A stretch of 64,000 bases of DNA from Acidovorax sp. CCYZU-2555 (GCF_018413525.1 NZ_JAHCDD010000023.1:1-64000); one strand, 5' to 3'. Shown: positions 18,146 to 27,384, counted from the first letter of the stretch. Notes: generated by a model from the letters alone, not told the origin. Made by a program: numbers and translations.

Positions 18146-18462
18146 GGCGTTCCGCAAAAAAAGGGCGACAGACCGGAGTCTGACACCCTTGCGCGCCCGA
18201 GCCCAATCCAGGGAATTCAGCAGCGCGGCGCCCGGACGCAGCGGCCACGGCGGCCGCAGCGCCAGCGACGATAGCCGGCGCAATGCAGTGCAGATCGCGT
18301 CCGGGCATGGCAATCGCTGCCAAAATGCTGATATGGCGAGACGCAGAAAACCAGCGAGCGACGGGCAAGGCGCTCGAAACCCGGTGCGGCTGTTCTGTCT
18401 CACCGATCTGTCATGCATTGTCCTGACCCCTTCCCCGCGCGCCCTGCGGCTGCGTTGATCAC

Positions 18463-19629
18463 GTGTCCATCCTCGTTGACCGCCTTTTTCTGTTGATCAT
18501 CCCGGCGTGCATGCTGCTGCTGGGCGCAATGCTTGTCGGCTGCTGGCTGGTGCAGCGCCGCCAGTCCTATTTGCTGTGGGTCGCGACGTCCTATTCGCTG
18601 GTCGGCAGCGCCCTCGCCTGGCAAAGCCTGCTGGCCCCCGAAGGCCTGGACCGCTGGGCCGTGGTCACGGGCGTGATGTATCTGTTCGGCGCCTGGTGCT
18701 TTGCGCGCGGCATGGCCGGTTACTACAGCGTGTCGGCGCGCCCGCGCCTGGGCGTGCTCATAGGCGCCGTGGTGCTGCTGGCGCTTTATTACTACAGCCG
18801 CGTCGAAGTCAGCCTGTGGATGCGCATGCTCTGGCTCAACGCCGGGCTGGGGCTGCTGCAACTGCTGCCCGCGGCCGGCATTCTGCGCCGCCGCCTGCCT
18901 GCGGACGGGCTGGAGCGCGCGATGTATTGGTCCTACGTGGTGTTTGCCATCAACACCAGCATTCGCCCGCTGCTGTCGCTGGCCATGGGCAGCATGGGCC
19001 AGAACGCTGCCTGGTTTTCTTCCTACTGGCTGATGGTGCTGGCCACCACCGTGCTGTTCGCACTGCTGTTTTCCATGCTGCTGCTGGCCAACACCGTGCG
19101 CGACGCCATGACCGCGCTGCGCGCGGAACGCAACATGGACCCGCTGACCAATCTGCTCAACCGCCGCGCCTTCCAGGAAGCCGCCGAACCCCTGCTGCGC
19201 GACGCGCGGCTGGGACCCTGGACGCTGCTGATCGGCGACATCGACCATTTCAAGCGCATCAACGACACCTGGGGCCATGCGCATGGCGACCATGTGCTGC
19301 AGACGGTGGCCGGCGCGCTGACCCAGCAGGTGCGCAACGACGACCTGGTCGCGCGTTTCGGCGGCGAGGAGTTCGTGCTGCTGCTGCGCACCGACCTCGC
19401 CAGCGCGGAAAGCATTGCCCAACGCATACGCACCCAGTTGAGCGAAGACAAGAGCCTGCTGCCCGACGGCGATCGCATGACCATCAGTTTCGGCATCGCC
19501 CCGATCGCCGACCAGACCCAGCTGTCCGCCACGCTGTCGCGCGCCGACAGCCTGCTCTATCAGGCCAAGCAGGCGGGGCGCGATCGCGTGTATGTGGCCC
19601 GACCGCCGAACGAAACACAGACTTCATGA
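18463..19629 (+). CDS. Membrane diguanylate cyclase (GGEEF)
   Basis: The 388-residue protein has about six transmembrane segments in residues 1-215 and a GGDEF domain after them. The signature is FGGEEF near residue 301, and RNDD five residues earlier fits the RxxD product-inhibition site. Metal and base-binding regions GDIDHFKRINDTWGH are intact, so it should make c-di-GMP. GTG at 18463 is the likely start. The Kef-type gene follows after 12 bp on the same strand, suggesting a shared transcript. Confidence 0.9.
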   Translation: MSILVDRLFLLIIPACMLLLGAMLVGCWLVQRRQSYLLWVATSYSLVGSALAWQSLLAPEGLDRWAVVTGVMYLFGAWCFARGMAGYYSVSARPRLGVLIGAVVLLALYYYSRVEVSLWMRMLWLNAGLGLLQLLPAAGILRRRLPADGLERAMYWSYVVFAINTSIRPLLSLAMGSMGQNAAWFSSYWLMVLATTVLFALLFSMLLLANTVRDAMTALRAERNMDPLTNLLNRRAFQEAAEPLLRDARLGPWTLLIGDIDHFKRINDTWGHAHGDHVLQTVAGALTQQVRNDDLVARFGGEEFVLLLRTDLASAESIAQRIRTQLSEDKSLLPDGDRMTISFGIAPIADQTQLSATLSRADSLLYQAKQAGRDRVYVARPPNETQTS

Positions 19630-19641
19630 AGGAAATTCCCT

Positions 19642-21438
19642 ATGGCCGCTGAAGGTAACGCCAGCCAGCTGATCAGCATCATCACCTTGCTCGGGGCGGC
19701 GGTCATCGCCGTGCCGCTGTTCAAACGCTTCGGACTCGGCTCCGTGCTGGGCTATCTCGCCGGAGGACTCGCCATCGGGCCCTACGGCCTGGGCCTGGTC
19801 AACGACGCCCAGACCATCATCCACATCGCCGAGCTCGGGGTGGTGATGTTCCTGTTCGTGATCGGCCTGGAGATGAAGCCTTCGCACCTATGGAATCTGC
19901 GCGGCCAGATCTTCGGCCTGGGCAGCATGCAGGTCGTGCTGTGCGGTGCTCTGCTCACGGCGGTGAGCATGGCCTTCGGCTTCTCCTGGCAGGTGTCTTT
20001 CGTCTGCGGCGCGGGCTTTGTGCTGACTTCCACGGCCGTCGTCATGCAGGTGCTGGCCGAACGCGGCGATATTCTCGCGCCGCGCGGACAGCGCATCGTC
20101 TCCATCTTGCTGTTCGAAGACCTGCTGATCGTTCCTTTGCTCGCGGCCGTGGCGTTTCTCGCGCCGGCCGACGCCTTGCCCGTGGCCAGTGCGTCGCCGT
20201 GGCAGCGCCTGGGCCTGGCCGTTCTCGCGCTCGCGGCCCTGGTGGGCGCCGGCTTGTGGCTGCTCAATCCCCTGTTCCGCGTGCTGGCCAGGGCCAAGGC
20301 GCGCGAAGTGATGACCGCTGCCGCGCTGCTCGTGGTGCTGGGTGCGGCGCTGCTGATGGAGCTCGGCGGCCTGTCCATGGCCATGGGCGCGTTCATGGCC
20401 GGCGTGCTGCTGTCGGAGTCGACTTTCCGCCACCAGCTCGAAGCCGATATCGAGCCGTTTCGCGGCTTGCTGCTGGGCCTGTTCTTCCTGGGCGTGGGCA
20501 TGGCATTGAACCTGGAAGTGGTGGCCCAGAACTGGAAGCTCATCACCGCCGGCGTCGTGGCCCTGATGCTGGCCAAGGCGGCGTGCATTTATGTGGTGGC
20601 GCGCCTGGCGAAGAGTTCGCACGCCGATGCCGTCGATCGCGCGATTCTCATGGCCCAGGGCGGCGAGTTCGCATTCGTGCTGTTCGCCGAAGCGCTCAAG
20701 CTGCGCGTGATCACGCCCGAAGTCAATGCGAACATGACCGCCATCATCGTTCTTTCCATGGCGCTCACGCCCCTGGTCGTGATCCTGCACAAACGCTTCA
20801 TCGGTGTGCAGAGCGTGACGCTCGACGGCGTGGAGGCACCGAACAATCTGCAGGGCAATGTGCTCATCATCGGCTTTGGCCGCGTCGGCCAGATCGCCAG
20901 CCAGGGGCCGCTGGCGCGCGGCGCCCAGCTGTCCATCATCGACAGCGACCCGGATGCCATACGCGCGGCCGAGCCCTATGGCTTCAAGGTCTACTACGGC
21001 GACGGCGCCAGGGCCGACGTGCTGCATGCCGCGGGCGCCCACCACGCCCGGGCCATTCTGGTGTGCGTAGACAAGAAGGACGCGGCAACGCGCATCGTGG
21101 AGAACATCCAGCGCGAGTTTCCCAACGCCGTGGTGATCACGCGCGCGTTCGACCGCCAGCATGCGCTGGAGTTGATCAAGCTGGACGCGCAGCATGTCGT
21201 GCGCGAGACTTTCGAGTCGGCCGTGTTGATGGGCCAGCATGCCGTAATGGCGCTTGGTGCCACGGACGATGAAGCCTCGGCCATCACGGAACGAGTGCGC
21301 AGACGCGATACCGAACGCTTCGAGCGCGAGGACGTGAGCGGCGTGTTTGCGGGGCGCGCCCTGCTGCTGGGCAATATCGAACACATCGATCCGCCGGACC
21401 ATTCGCGCGATGCGCCGTCGGGTGACGACAAGCGTTGA
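19642..21438 (+). CDS. Kef-type monovalent cation:proton antiporter (CPA2) with RCK domain
   Basis: This 598-residue inner-membrane protein has a CPA2 antiporter domain of about 12 segments in residues 1-390, with LTSTAVVMQVL and FEDLLIVPLLA. An RCK/TrkA-N domain follows, with the Rossmann loop GFGRVG near residue 411 and an acidic end to the next strand (IDSDPD). KefB/KefC proteins release K+ under electrophile stress, but a closely related antiporter is equally possible because ligand specificity is not readable. A ribosome site AAGGAA lies 9 bp before ATG. It ends 13 bp before the convergent tRNA. Confidence 0.88.
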   Translation: MAAEGNASQLISIITLLGAAVIAVPLFKRFGLGSVLGYLAGGLAIGPYGLGLVNDAQTIIHIAELGVVMFLFVIGLEMKPSHLWNLRGQIFGLGSMQVVLCGALLTAVSMAFGFSWQVSFVCGAGFVLTSTAVVMQVLAERGDILAPRGQRIVSILLFEDLLIVPLLAAVAFLAPADALPVASASPWQRLGLAVLALAALVGAGLWLLNPLFRVLARAKAREVMTAAALLVVLGAALLMELGGLSMAMGAFMAGVLLSESTFRHQLEADIEPFRGLLLGLFFLGVGMALNLEVVAQNWKLITAGVVALMLAKAACIYVVARLAKSSHADAVDRAILMAQGGEFAFVLFAEALKLRVITPEVNANMTAIIVLSMALTPLVVILHKRFIGVQSVTLDGVEAPNNLQGNVLIIGFGRVGQIASQGPLARGAQLSIIDSDPDAIRAAEPYGFKVYYGDGARADVLHAAGAHHARAILVCVDKKDAATRIVENIQREFPNAVVITRAFDRQHALELIKLDAQHVVRETFESAVLMGQHAVMALGATDDEASAITERVRRRDTERFEREDVSGVFAGRALLLGNIEHIDPPDHSRDAPSGDDKR

Positions 21439-21451
21439 AGTGTGCTGCGCC

Positions 21452-21525
21452 TGGAGCGGGCGACGGGAATCGAACCCGTGCCATTTGCTTGGGAAGCAAA
21501 AGTTCTGCCATTGAACTACGCCCGC
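21452..21525 (-). tRNA. tRNA-Gly (anticodon CCC)
   Basis: All arms can be drawn on the minus strand: acceptor GCGGGCG/CGCCCGC, D-stem GTTC/GAAC, anticodon stem TTTGC/GCAAA around TTCCCAA, and T-arm ACGGG-TTCGATT-CCCGT. The anticodon is CCC, reading GGG. Discriminator T and the 3' CCA are encoded (21452-21455). Confidence 0.95.
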
Positions 21526-21606
21526 ATTCTTTGACAAGTCAAATCGCCAGATGCCAGGCAAGTATATGGGATTTGCCCAACCAGACCCGGTCACCCCAGG
21601 CCACAC

Positions 21607-21649
21607 GCAAAACGGCACCCCAGGAGCAATCACCGGGGTGCCGTTTTGC
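21607..21649. terminator. Bidirectional terminator-type hairpin
   Basis: A perfect 15-bp stem (21607-21621 with 21635-21649) has a 13-nt loop. The T-rich ends (gttttgc) lie within the arms. It sits between the lipoprotein stop at 21705 and the tRNA-Gly 5' end, and would stop lipoprotein transcripts before the tRNA. Confidence 0.7.
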
Positions 21650-21704
21650 CGAGCGCAGCGCAGTCGCGATCCGCGACTGCCCCGGGACAGCCGTCTCAAG
21701 CCGC

Positions 21705-22244
21705 TCAAGGCTTCTTGCAAGCCTTGTCGCGGTTGGCTTCTTCAGGCAGCTTGATCGTGCCGGACAGCTCCACCGACTGCGTGCCCGAGTCCTTGGCCAG
21801 CAGGTTGTCGAAGGTGACCGTGCCCAGCGTCAGGTTGACCTTGGCCTTGCTCAGATTGTTGCCATCCTTGACGAAGGAATACGTGGTGTCCTTGATCTTG
21901 ATGTTGTCGCCGTTGAGCGCGGGCGCGGCGTTGCCGTTGGGATAGGCGTAGCGGATGTCGCCCATCATCGCCAGCGTGCGGTCGCCGGTGATCTTGGTGA
22001 AATTGTCGAAGTCGAACGCGCACTCGTTGGGACCGATCTTGCCGGTGTCGGCGACGCCGGTCAGGCCCACATTGCCCGTGCCGTACCAGCCGTTGAGGTT
22101 GGCATCGGTGGCTTGCGAGATGCGCAGAATGCCGATGTCGCCGCTGGGGTCGGTGTCGTCGTCATTGCCGCCGCCACAGGCGGTCAAGGCGAGCGCGGCG
22201 CTCAGCGTGGCCACATAGAAGAGGTTTTTTTTGATGGTGGGCAT
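21705..22244 (-). CDS. Hypothetical lipoprotein
   Basis: From ATG at 22244, after a strong AGGAG, this is 179 residues. The signal peptide MPTIKKNLFYVATLSAALAL ends in LTAC, a lipobox, followed by an acidic GGGNDDDTD linker that suits surface or outer-membrane anchoring. The rest is a compact beta-rich domain with two further Cys (in ECAF and KACKK) that could form a disulfide. I do not recognise a family. It is divergent from the chloroperoxidase-type hydrolase and is followed by a terminator. Confidence 0.85.
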   Translation of the reverse strand: MPTIKKNLFYVATLSAALALTACGGGNDDDTDPSGDIGILRISQATDANLNGWYGTGNVGLTGVADTGKIGPNECAFDFDNFTKITGDRTLAMMGDIRYAYPNGNAAPALNGDNIKIKDTTYSFVKDGNNLSKAKVNLTLGTVTFDNLLAKDSGTQSVELSGTIKLPEEANRDKACKKP

Positions 22245-22438
22245 GGTGTCTCCTGGTGGATAGAGTGAAAGTGAAACGCGCTGTGCTGCTGCACTAAGCC
22301 TCGATGGTCGCCAATTCACCCGGGGCCATCCTGTCGTCAATCGGCCCAATCCTTGCCAGAAAATACGGAATCGGGCTGTAGTGGCCGTCCTACGAAGCTG
22401 ACATCTGGTTTCCATTCGCCGGCACCGAGGCCGCGCAA

Positions 22439-22456
22439 TGTCATCAATGGATGACA
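22439..22456. promoter_or_regulatory. Perfect dyad upstream of the hydrolase
   Basis: TGTCATCAATGGATGACA is a perfect 7-bp inverted repeat with a 4-bp spacer. It lies 59 bp before the chloroperoxidase-type ATG in the divergent gap to the lipoprotein gene, a good place for an operator. The binding protein is unknown. Confidence 0.4.
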
Positions 22457-22515
22457 GACAGCATGCCGCGGGCTTGCGACGCTAGAGGTTCGTATCCAAC
22501 CCAGCGGGAGCTCGC

Positions 22516-23355
22516 ATGCCTTTTGTCAATCTTCCTCAATTTGCCGGCCAGGACCTGCAACTGCACTATCAGGATTTCGGCCAGGGAAAGCCCGTGGTGC
22601 TGATCCACGGCTGGCCGCTGAGCGGCCGCACCTGGGAACCGCAGGTCGGCGCGCTGGTCGCGGCCGGCTACCGCGTCATCACCTATGACCGGCGCGGCTT
22701 CGGCCATTCGACCCAGCCCTGGGACGGCTATGACTACGACACGCTGGCCCAGGATCTGCACATCCTGCTCAACAGCCTGAACCTGCATGCGGCAACGCTT
22801 GTAGGCTTTTCCATGGGCGGCGGCGAAGTGGCGCGCTATGTGGCGAAATACGGCACCGAGCGCGTCGCCAAGGCAGTGTTCGCGGCGGCCGTTCCCCCCT
22901 ACCTGTTCAAGGCCGACGACAACCCCGAGGGCGCGGTGTCCGACGCGGACATCGAGACCAAGCAAAAAGGCGTGCGCGACGACAGGCTCGCGTTTCTCGA
23001 CGAGTTCACGCAGAAGTTCTTCACGCCCAAGGGCGGCGAGCTGGCGGTGAGCGAAGCCCAGCGCGAATACGCCAAGACCATTGCGGCCTTTGCCTCGCCA
23101 CAAGGCACGCACGAATGCATTGCCGCGTTCTCGCGCACCGATTTCCGCGAAGACCTGAAGAAATTCAAGATTCCTACGCTGGTGATCCACGGCGACAGCG
23201 ACCAGACCGTGCCGTTCGAAGTCAGCGGCGCGCGCACGCACCAGGCGATTGCGGGCAGCCAGTTGCACGTGATCAAGGGCGGGCCGCACGGCTGCAATCT
23301 GTCGCACGCAGCCGAATTCAACCAGGCGCTGCTCGACTTCCTGCAGCAGCGCTGA
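22516..23355 (+). CDS. Alpha/beta hydrolase of the non-heme chloroperoxidase type
   Basis: This 279-residue protein has HGWPLSGRTWE at the oxyanion region, catalytic Ser in GFSMGG near residue 97, Asp in HGDSD and His in GPHG, all in the usual order. Cofactor-free haloperoxidases (CPO-F type) and related esterases share this pattern; perhydrolase activity and ester cleavage are both possible. ATG at 22516 has AGCGGGAG 5-7 bp upstream. A perfect dyad precedes the gene. No related pathway gene is adjacent, so the substrate is unknown. Confidence 0.87.
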   Translation: MPFVNLPQFAGQDLQLHYQDFGQGKPVVLIHGWPLSGRTWEPQVGALVAAGYRVITYDRRGFGHSTQPWDGYDYDTLAQDLHILLNSLNLHAATLVGFSMGGGEVARYVAKYGTERVAKAVFAAAVPPYLFKADDNPEGAVSDADIETKQKGVRDDRLAFLDEFTQKFFTPKGGELAVSEAQREYAKTIAAFASPQGTHECIAAFSRTDFREDLKKFKIPTLVIHGDSDQTVPFEVSGARTHQAIAGSQLHVIKGGPHGCNLSHAAEFNQALLDFLQQR

Positions 23356-23460
23356 GCCGCGGCTGTCGGCGGCCGCGCGCAAGGCAACGCGCCCTGCCCT
23401 TATCCGGGCGGGCCGCCCGCACAGGCATGCTGGCAATCCTGTGTAGGAAAGGCCCGCTCC

Positions 23461-23790
23461 ATGCCCTCTTTCATTTGGCGCCCGCGTGCGCTGCTGCTGT
23501 GTGTGCTGTCAGGCACGGCCCAGGCCGGCCCGGCTGATGTGCCGGTGCCGTCGCCTTCTTCGGTGGCCGTGCTCGCCGGCGCCTGTGTGAGCTGCCACGG
23601 GCCGGGCGGGCATTCGGCGACCTCCATCCCCAGCATCGCCGGCCAGCCCGAAGACCAGCTGCGCGAGCGGCTGCTGGCCTTCAGGAACGGCAAGGCGCCG
23701 GGCGCGACCATCATGACGCGGCTGATGAAAGGCTATGACGATCAGCAGATCGGGGCGCTGGCCCGTTGGTTTGCGCAGGAGCGCAAATGA
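23461..23790 (+). CDS. fccA: Small class I cytochrome c, sulfide dehydrogenase-type subunit
   Basis: This 109-residue protein has a signal peptide (hydrophobic ALLLCVLSGTAQA) and a single haem site CVSCH near residue 42, with a Met in TIMTRLM as likely distal ligand. It overlaps the next gene by 4 bp (ATGA). The family and context suggest the haem subunit that takes electrons from the flavoprotein of flavocytochrome c sulfide dehydrogenase (FccA/SoxE type). That is an inference from pairing: a small generic c-type cytochrome would look similar. Confidence 0.8.
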   Translation: MPSFIWRPRALLLCVLSGTAQAGPADVPVPSPSSVAVLAGACVSCHGPGGHSATSIPSIAGQPEDQLRERLLAFRNGKAPGATIMTRLMKGYDDQQIGALARWFAQERK

Positions 23791-25067
23791 CGGAATCCAC
23801 ACCCCCTCTTTCGCGTCGCGCGCTGCTCACCGGTCTGGGCGCGCTGGCCATGCCTGGCGTGGCGCGCGCCCAGCATGGTTCGGCACATGTGGTCGTGGTC
23901 GGCGGCGGCTTTGGCGGGGCCACGGCCGCGCGCCATCTGCGCCTGCAGATGCCCGGGCTGCGCATCACCTTGATCGAGCCCGCGGCGCGCCACTACACCT
24001 GCGCGTTCTCCAGCCTTTATCTGGCAGGACTGCGCGACTGGGAAAGCCTCGGCCATGGCTTCGAGGCGCTGCGCGCCATGGACATCGCCGTGGTGCATGC
24101 CGCGGCCGTCGACGTGGACGCCGTGGCGCGCACTATCACGCTGTCCGACGGCCAGCGCCTGGTCTGGGACAAGCTGGTGCTGTCGCCGGGCGTGGACATG
24201 CGCTGGGGCGAGCTCGAAGGCTACGACGCCCAGGCCTCCATGTATGCGCCCCACGCCTGGAGCGCCGGCGCGCAGACGCGCCTGCTGCGCGACCAGCTGC
24301 ACGCCATGCCCGACGGCGGCACGTTCGCGATGGTGATTCCCGCCACCCCTTACCGCTGCCCGCCCGGACCCTACGAGCGCGCGGCGCTGGTGGCGCACTA
24401 CTTTCGCGCGCGCAAACCCAAGTCACGCATTCTGCTGCTCGACGCCAAGAACGAGTTCTCCAAGAAGCCGCTGTTCCTGCAGGGCTGGAAAGCGCTGTAC
24501 GGCGACATGATCGACTGGCGCAGCCTGGACCATGACGGTCAGGTGGTGCGCGTCGATGCGCGCCGGCGCGAAGTCGAGACCGCTGCGGGCGCGCTGCACC
24601 GTGCCGATGTGCTCAATGTGATTGCGCCGCAGAAAGCCGGCTGGATCGCCGAACGCGCAGGCCTCACCGATGCCAGCGGCTGGGTGCCGGTGCACCCGGA
24701 GAATTTCGCCGCGCGCCAGCAGGCCCATGTGCATGTGATAGGCGACGCCAGCCAGGCCGCGCCCATGCCCAAATCGGGCGCGAGCGCGAACTCCCAGGGC
24801 CGGCTGGTCGCGGCAGCTATCAGCGCCGAACTGCTGGGCCAGGAGGCTCCCCAGGCCGTCTACACCAACACCTGCTACAGCCTGATCGGGCCCGAATACG
24901 GCATCTCGGTGGCCGGTGTCTACAGAGCCAAGAATGACACGATGGAGGAGGTGCCGGCAGCGGTCGGCATCAGCCCGCTCGATGCCCAGCCTTGGTTCCG
25001 CGCGGCCGAAGCGCGCTATGGCACGGCCTGGTACCAGGCCATCAGCGCCGATACCTGGGGCAACTGA
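23787..25067 (+). CDS. fccB: Flavocytochrome c sulfide dehydrogenase flavoprotein subunit
   Basis: This 426-residue FAD protein has a twin-arginine-type start SRRALLTGLGALAMPG, then VVVVGGGFGGATAARHL for FAD. The FCSD C-terminal domain and Cys residues in HYTCAFSS and YRCPPGPYE can form the redox-active disulfide next to the flavin. It oxidises sulfide in the periplasm and passes electrons to the cytochrome. ATG at 23787 overlaps the cytochrome stop, so the pair is cotranslated. No sox genes are visible nearby, and the pair could serve detoxification as well as energy gain. Confidence 0.85.
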   Translation: MTESTPPLSRRALLTGLGALAMPGVARAQHGSAHVVVVGGGFGGATAARHLRLQMPGLRITLIEPAARHYTCAFSSLYLAGLRDWESLGHGFEALRAMDIAVVHAAAVDVDAVARTITLSDGQRLVWDKLVLSPGVDMRWGELEGYDAQASMYAPHAWSAGAQTRLLRDQLHAMPDGGTFAMVIPATPYRCPPGPYERAALVAHYFRARKPKSRILLLDAKNEFSKKPLFLQGWKALYGDMIDWRSLDHDGQVVRVDARRREVETAAGALHRADVLNVIAPQKAGWIAERAGLTDASGWVPVHPENFAARQQAHVHVIGDASQAAPMPKSGASANSQGRLVAAAISAELLGQEAPQAVYTNTCYSLIGPEYGISVAGVYRAKNDTMEEVPAAVGISPLDAQPWFRAAEARYGTAWYQAISADTWGN

Positions 25068-25150
25068 AAGCAACATTCTCGCTACCTGGGGGTATATACA
25101 GCTGCGAATGGAAAAAAGCGCGCTGTTTGGCGGTTAACATCCGCGCAGAC

Positions 25151-26191
25151 ATGACGAAGCGTTCCCGCAAAGCCAGCCGCAAACGCACCCGCAAGAGTGC
25201 CCTGCTCTCCAAGATCAACGACCTCCTGCGGATGCGCCGGTTCTGGCTCGGTTTGACTTCGTCCGCGGCCGTGGGCCACCAGGTTTCGGGCTGCACGCCC
25301 CACATGGGCTGGTATGAGGGCTTGCTGGCCAAGGCCTCGGCCGTGATCGGCCCGCCGCTGCTGGCTTCGGTCACATCGCTGGTCGGGCCGGCCGCGGCCT
25401 CGACGCTGGCCGCGCTCGCACCGCTGGCCGATGGCCTGGCGCGCTTTGCGCTCAACGATCTGCTGGGCCTGCCCCAGACCACGACCAGCAGCCCGGCCCC
25501 GCCGCCCTACGCCGGCCAGGGCGCCAGCACGGCCACGCACTTCTCCCAATGCCGCCAGCACTTCCCGGGCGGCGTGCCGCCCGTCGTGCCCCAGGCCGGC
25601 GATCTGCGCGAGCTGTGCTACAGCAGCTTCGCGGTGCTGCACAGCGGCAGCCACAAGACGCCGGTGTTCGTCGCCGAACGACTCAACCGCGCGAGCATCA
25701 CCCAGGCCAAGGGGCTGCAGCGCACCGACAAGTTCTTTGCCGATGCACGCCTGCCGCGCGCCGAGCGCGCGGAACTCGCCGACTACCAGGGCTCGGGCTA
25801 TTCACGCGGCCACATGGCCCCGGCCGGCAACATGGCCAGCGCCGAAGCCATGGCGCAAAGCTTCAGCCTGGCGAACATGGTGCCGCAGAACCAGACCCAC
25901 AATGCCGGCCCGTGGAGCCAGATAGAGCAGGACACGCGCCGCTACGCGCAGCGCGCGCAAGGCGATGTCTATGTGTTCACCGGCCCGGTGTTCTCGGGCC
26001 CGACCCGCACCATAGGCCCGGGCAAGGTGCAGGTGCCCAGCCATCTGTTCAAGCTGGTCTATGACGCGAGCACGGGCAAGAGCTGGGCCCACTGGCAGGA
26101 GAATGCGGCCAGCACGCGCCTGAGCGCGCCCATCAGCTATGACGAGCTGGTGCGGCGCAGCGGCATACGGTTTCTCGACAACGTCTCCTGA
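25151..26191 (+). CDS. DNA/RNA non-specific endonuclease (NUC1 type)
   Basis: This 346-residue protein has a very basic start (KRSRKASRKRTRKS), a hydrophobic Ala-rich region in residues 35-110, and a C-terminal nuclease domain. The active site is SRGHMAPAGNM, a serine variant of DRGH, followed by NMVPQNQTHN with the metal-binding Asn and a later Glu (QIEQD). It hydrolyses DNA and RNA with a metal. No clear signal peptide is seen, so export by another route or membrane attachment is possible. It converges on hlyD with a 5-bp gap. Confidence 0.85.
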   Translation: MTKRSRKASRKRTRKSALLSKINDLLRMRRFWLGLTSSAAVGHQVSGCTPHMGWYEGLLAKASAVIGPPLLASVTSLVGPAAASTLAALAPLADGLARFALNDLLGLPQTTTSSPAPPPYAGQGASTATHFSQCRQHFPGGVPPVVPQAGDLRELCYSSFAVLHSGSHKTPVFVAERLNRASITQAKGLQRTDKFFADARLPRAERAELADYQGSGYSRGHMAPAGNMASAEAMAQSFSLANMVPQNQTHNAGPWSQIEQDTRRYAQRAQGDVYVFTGPVFSGPTRTIGPGKVQVPSHLFKLVYDASTGKSWAHWQENAASTRLSAPISYDELVRRSGIRFLDNVS

Positions 26192-26196
26192 GCACC

Positions 26197-27384
26197 TCAG
26201 TTCAGCCGCGCCTTGATCAACGGCCGCAAGAGGTAGTTGAGCACCGAGCGCTTGCCGCTGAGCACATCGACTTCGGCCACCATACCGGGCTTGATCGGCA
26301 GCTTCTCGTCGCCCTTTTGCAGATGGCTCACGTCGGTGCGCACCAGGATCTTGTAGAAGGCCTCCTTGCCGCGCGGCGTGTCTTCCTGGATGGTGTCGGG
26401 GCTGATTTGTTCGAGCCGGCCCGACAGGTCGCCGAACACCGTGTAGTCGTAGGCGGTGATCTTCACGCGCGCAGGCATTCCGGGCACGAGAAACGCCACG
26501 TCCTTGGGCTTGACCTTGGCTTCGACCAGCAGTTGCTCGTCGAGCGGAATGACTTCCATGATCGCTTCGCCGGGCTGTATCACGCCGCCGCGCGTGGTGA
26601 TCAGAATGGCGTTGACGCTGCCCTTGACGGGCGAGATCAGGTCGGTGCGGCGCAGCTGGTCGGCTTTTTGCAGCGAGGTCTGCTGCAGCGCGCTCAGTTC
26701 AGCCTTCTTCGCCGACAGCTCGCTATAGGCCTGCTGGAAGTATTCATTGCCCAGTTCGAGCAAGCGCCCTTCGAGCGCCGCGGCTTCGCGCCGCAGGCGC
26801 AAGGCCTCCATTTCGCCGACCGAGCGCGACGCCACCAGCGGCTCTATCACCGCGAGCTGCTGGCGCGAAAGCCGCAACTCGTTTTGCAGCGAGGCCTGGG
26901 AGGCCTTGAACTTCTCGCGTTTGGCCTTGAACAGCGCCTGCTCCGAGGCCATCGCCAGGCTGCCCGGCTCCAGGCCTTGGGGTACGCTGATGCGGTCCTT
27001 GTTGAGCGTTTCGGCTTCGAGCCGGGCGACGGTCGCGCTCAGCGCCTCGATATGACTCTGCCCTTCGAGATAGGCCGAGCGAAAGCGCGTGTTGTCGATT
27101 TCGGCGAGCATCTGGCCGGCCTCGACTTCCTCGCCTTCCTTGACGTGCAGGCGCTTGAGAATGCCGCCTTCGAGGCTTTGTATCTTCTGCACGCGGCTGA
27201 ACGGAACCACGCGGCCGTCGCCGCGCGTGACTTCGTCGAGTTCGGCCCAGGCGGCCCAGGCGATGAAGGCCGCGATGACCAGCACCGAGACCCAGAACAC
27301 GCGCGACGCGCCCGGATGCTCCATGGACAGCGCGGGGTCGTGCAGTGAGCGCAGCAGCGCGTCTTCCTTCTTGCGGGAACTCAT
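26197..27384 (-). CDS. HlyD-family type I secretion adaptor
   Basis: This 395-residue membrane fusion protein has one transmembrane segment near residues 28-48 and a periplasmic region with the lipoyl-like half-motif LKRLHVKEGEEVEAGQMLAEI, a long helical hairpin (about 100-230), and the C-terminal HlyD beta domain. It bridges the ABC exporter to the outer-membrane channel. The ATG overlaps the ABC gene stop by 4 bp (ATGA at 27381-27384). It is the last gene of the adhesin secretion operon. Confidence 0.93.
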   Translation of the reverse strand: MSSRKKEDALLRSLHDPALSMEHPGASRVFWVSVLVIAAFIAWAAWAELDEVTRGDGRVVPFSRVQKIQSLEGGILKRLHVKEGEEVEAGQMLAEIDNTRFRSAYLEGQSHIEALSATVARLEAETLNKDRISVPQGLEPGSLAMASEQALFKAKREKFKASQASLQNELRLSRQQLAVIEPLVASRSVGEMEALRLRREAAALEGRLLELGNEYFQQAYSELSAKKAELSALQQTSLQKADQLRRTDLISPVKGSVNAILITTRGGVIQPGEAIMEVIPLDEQLLVEAKVKPKDVAFLVPGMPARVKITAYDYTVFGDLSGRLEQISPDTIQEDTPRGKEAFYKILVRTDVSHLQKGDEKLPIKPGMVAEVDVLSGKRSVLNYLLRPLIKARLN

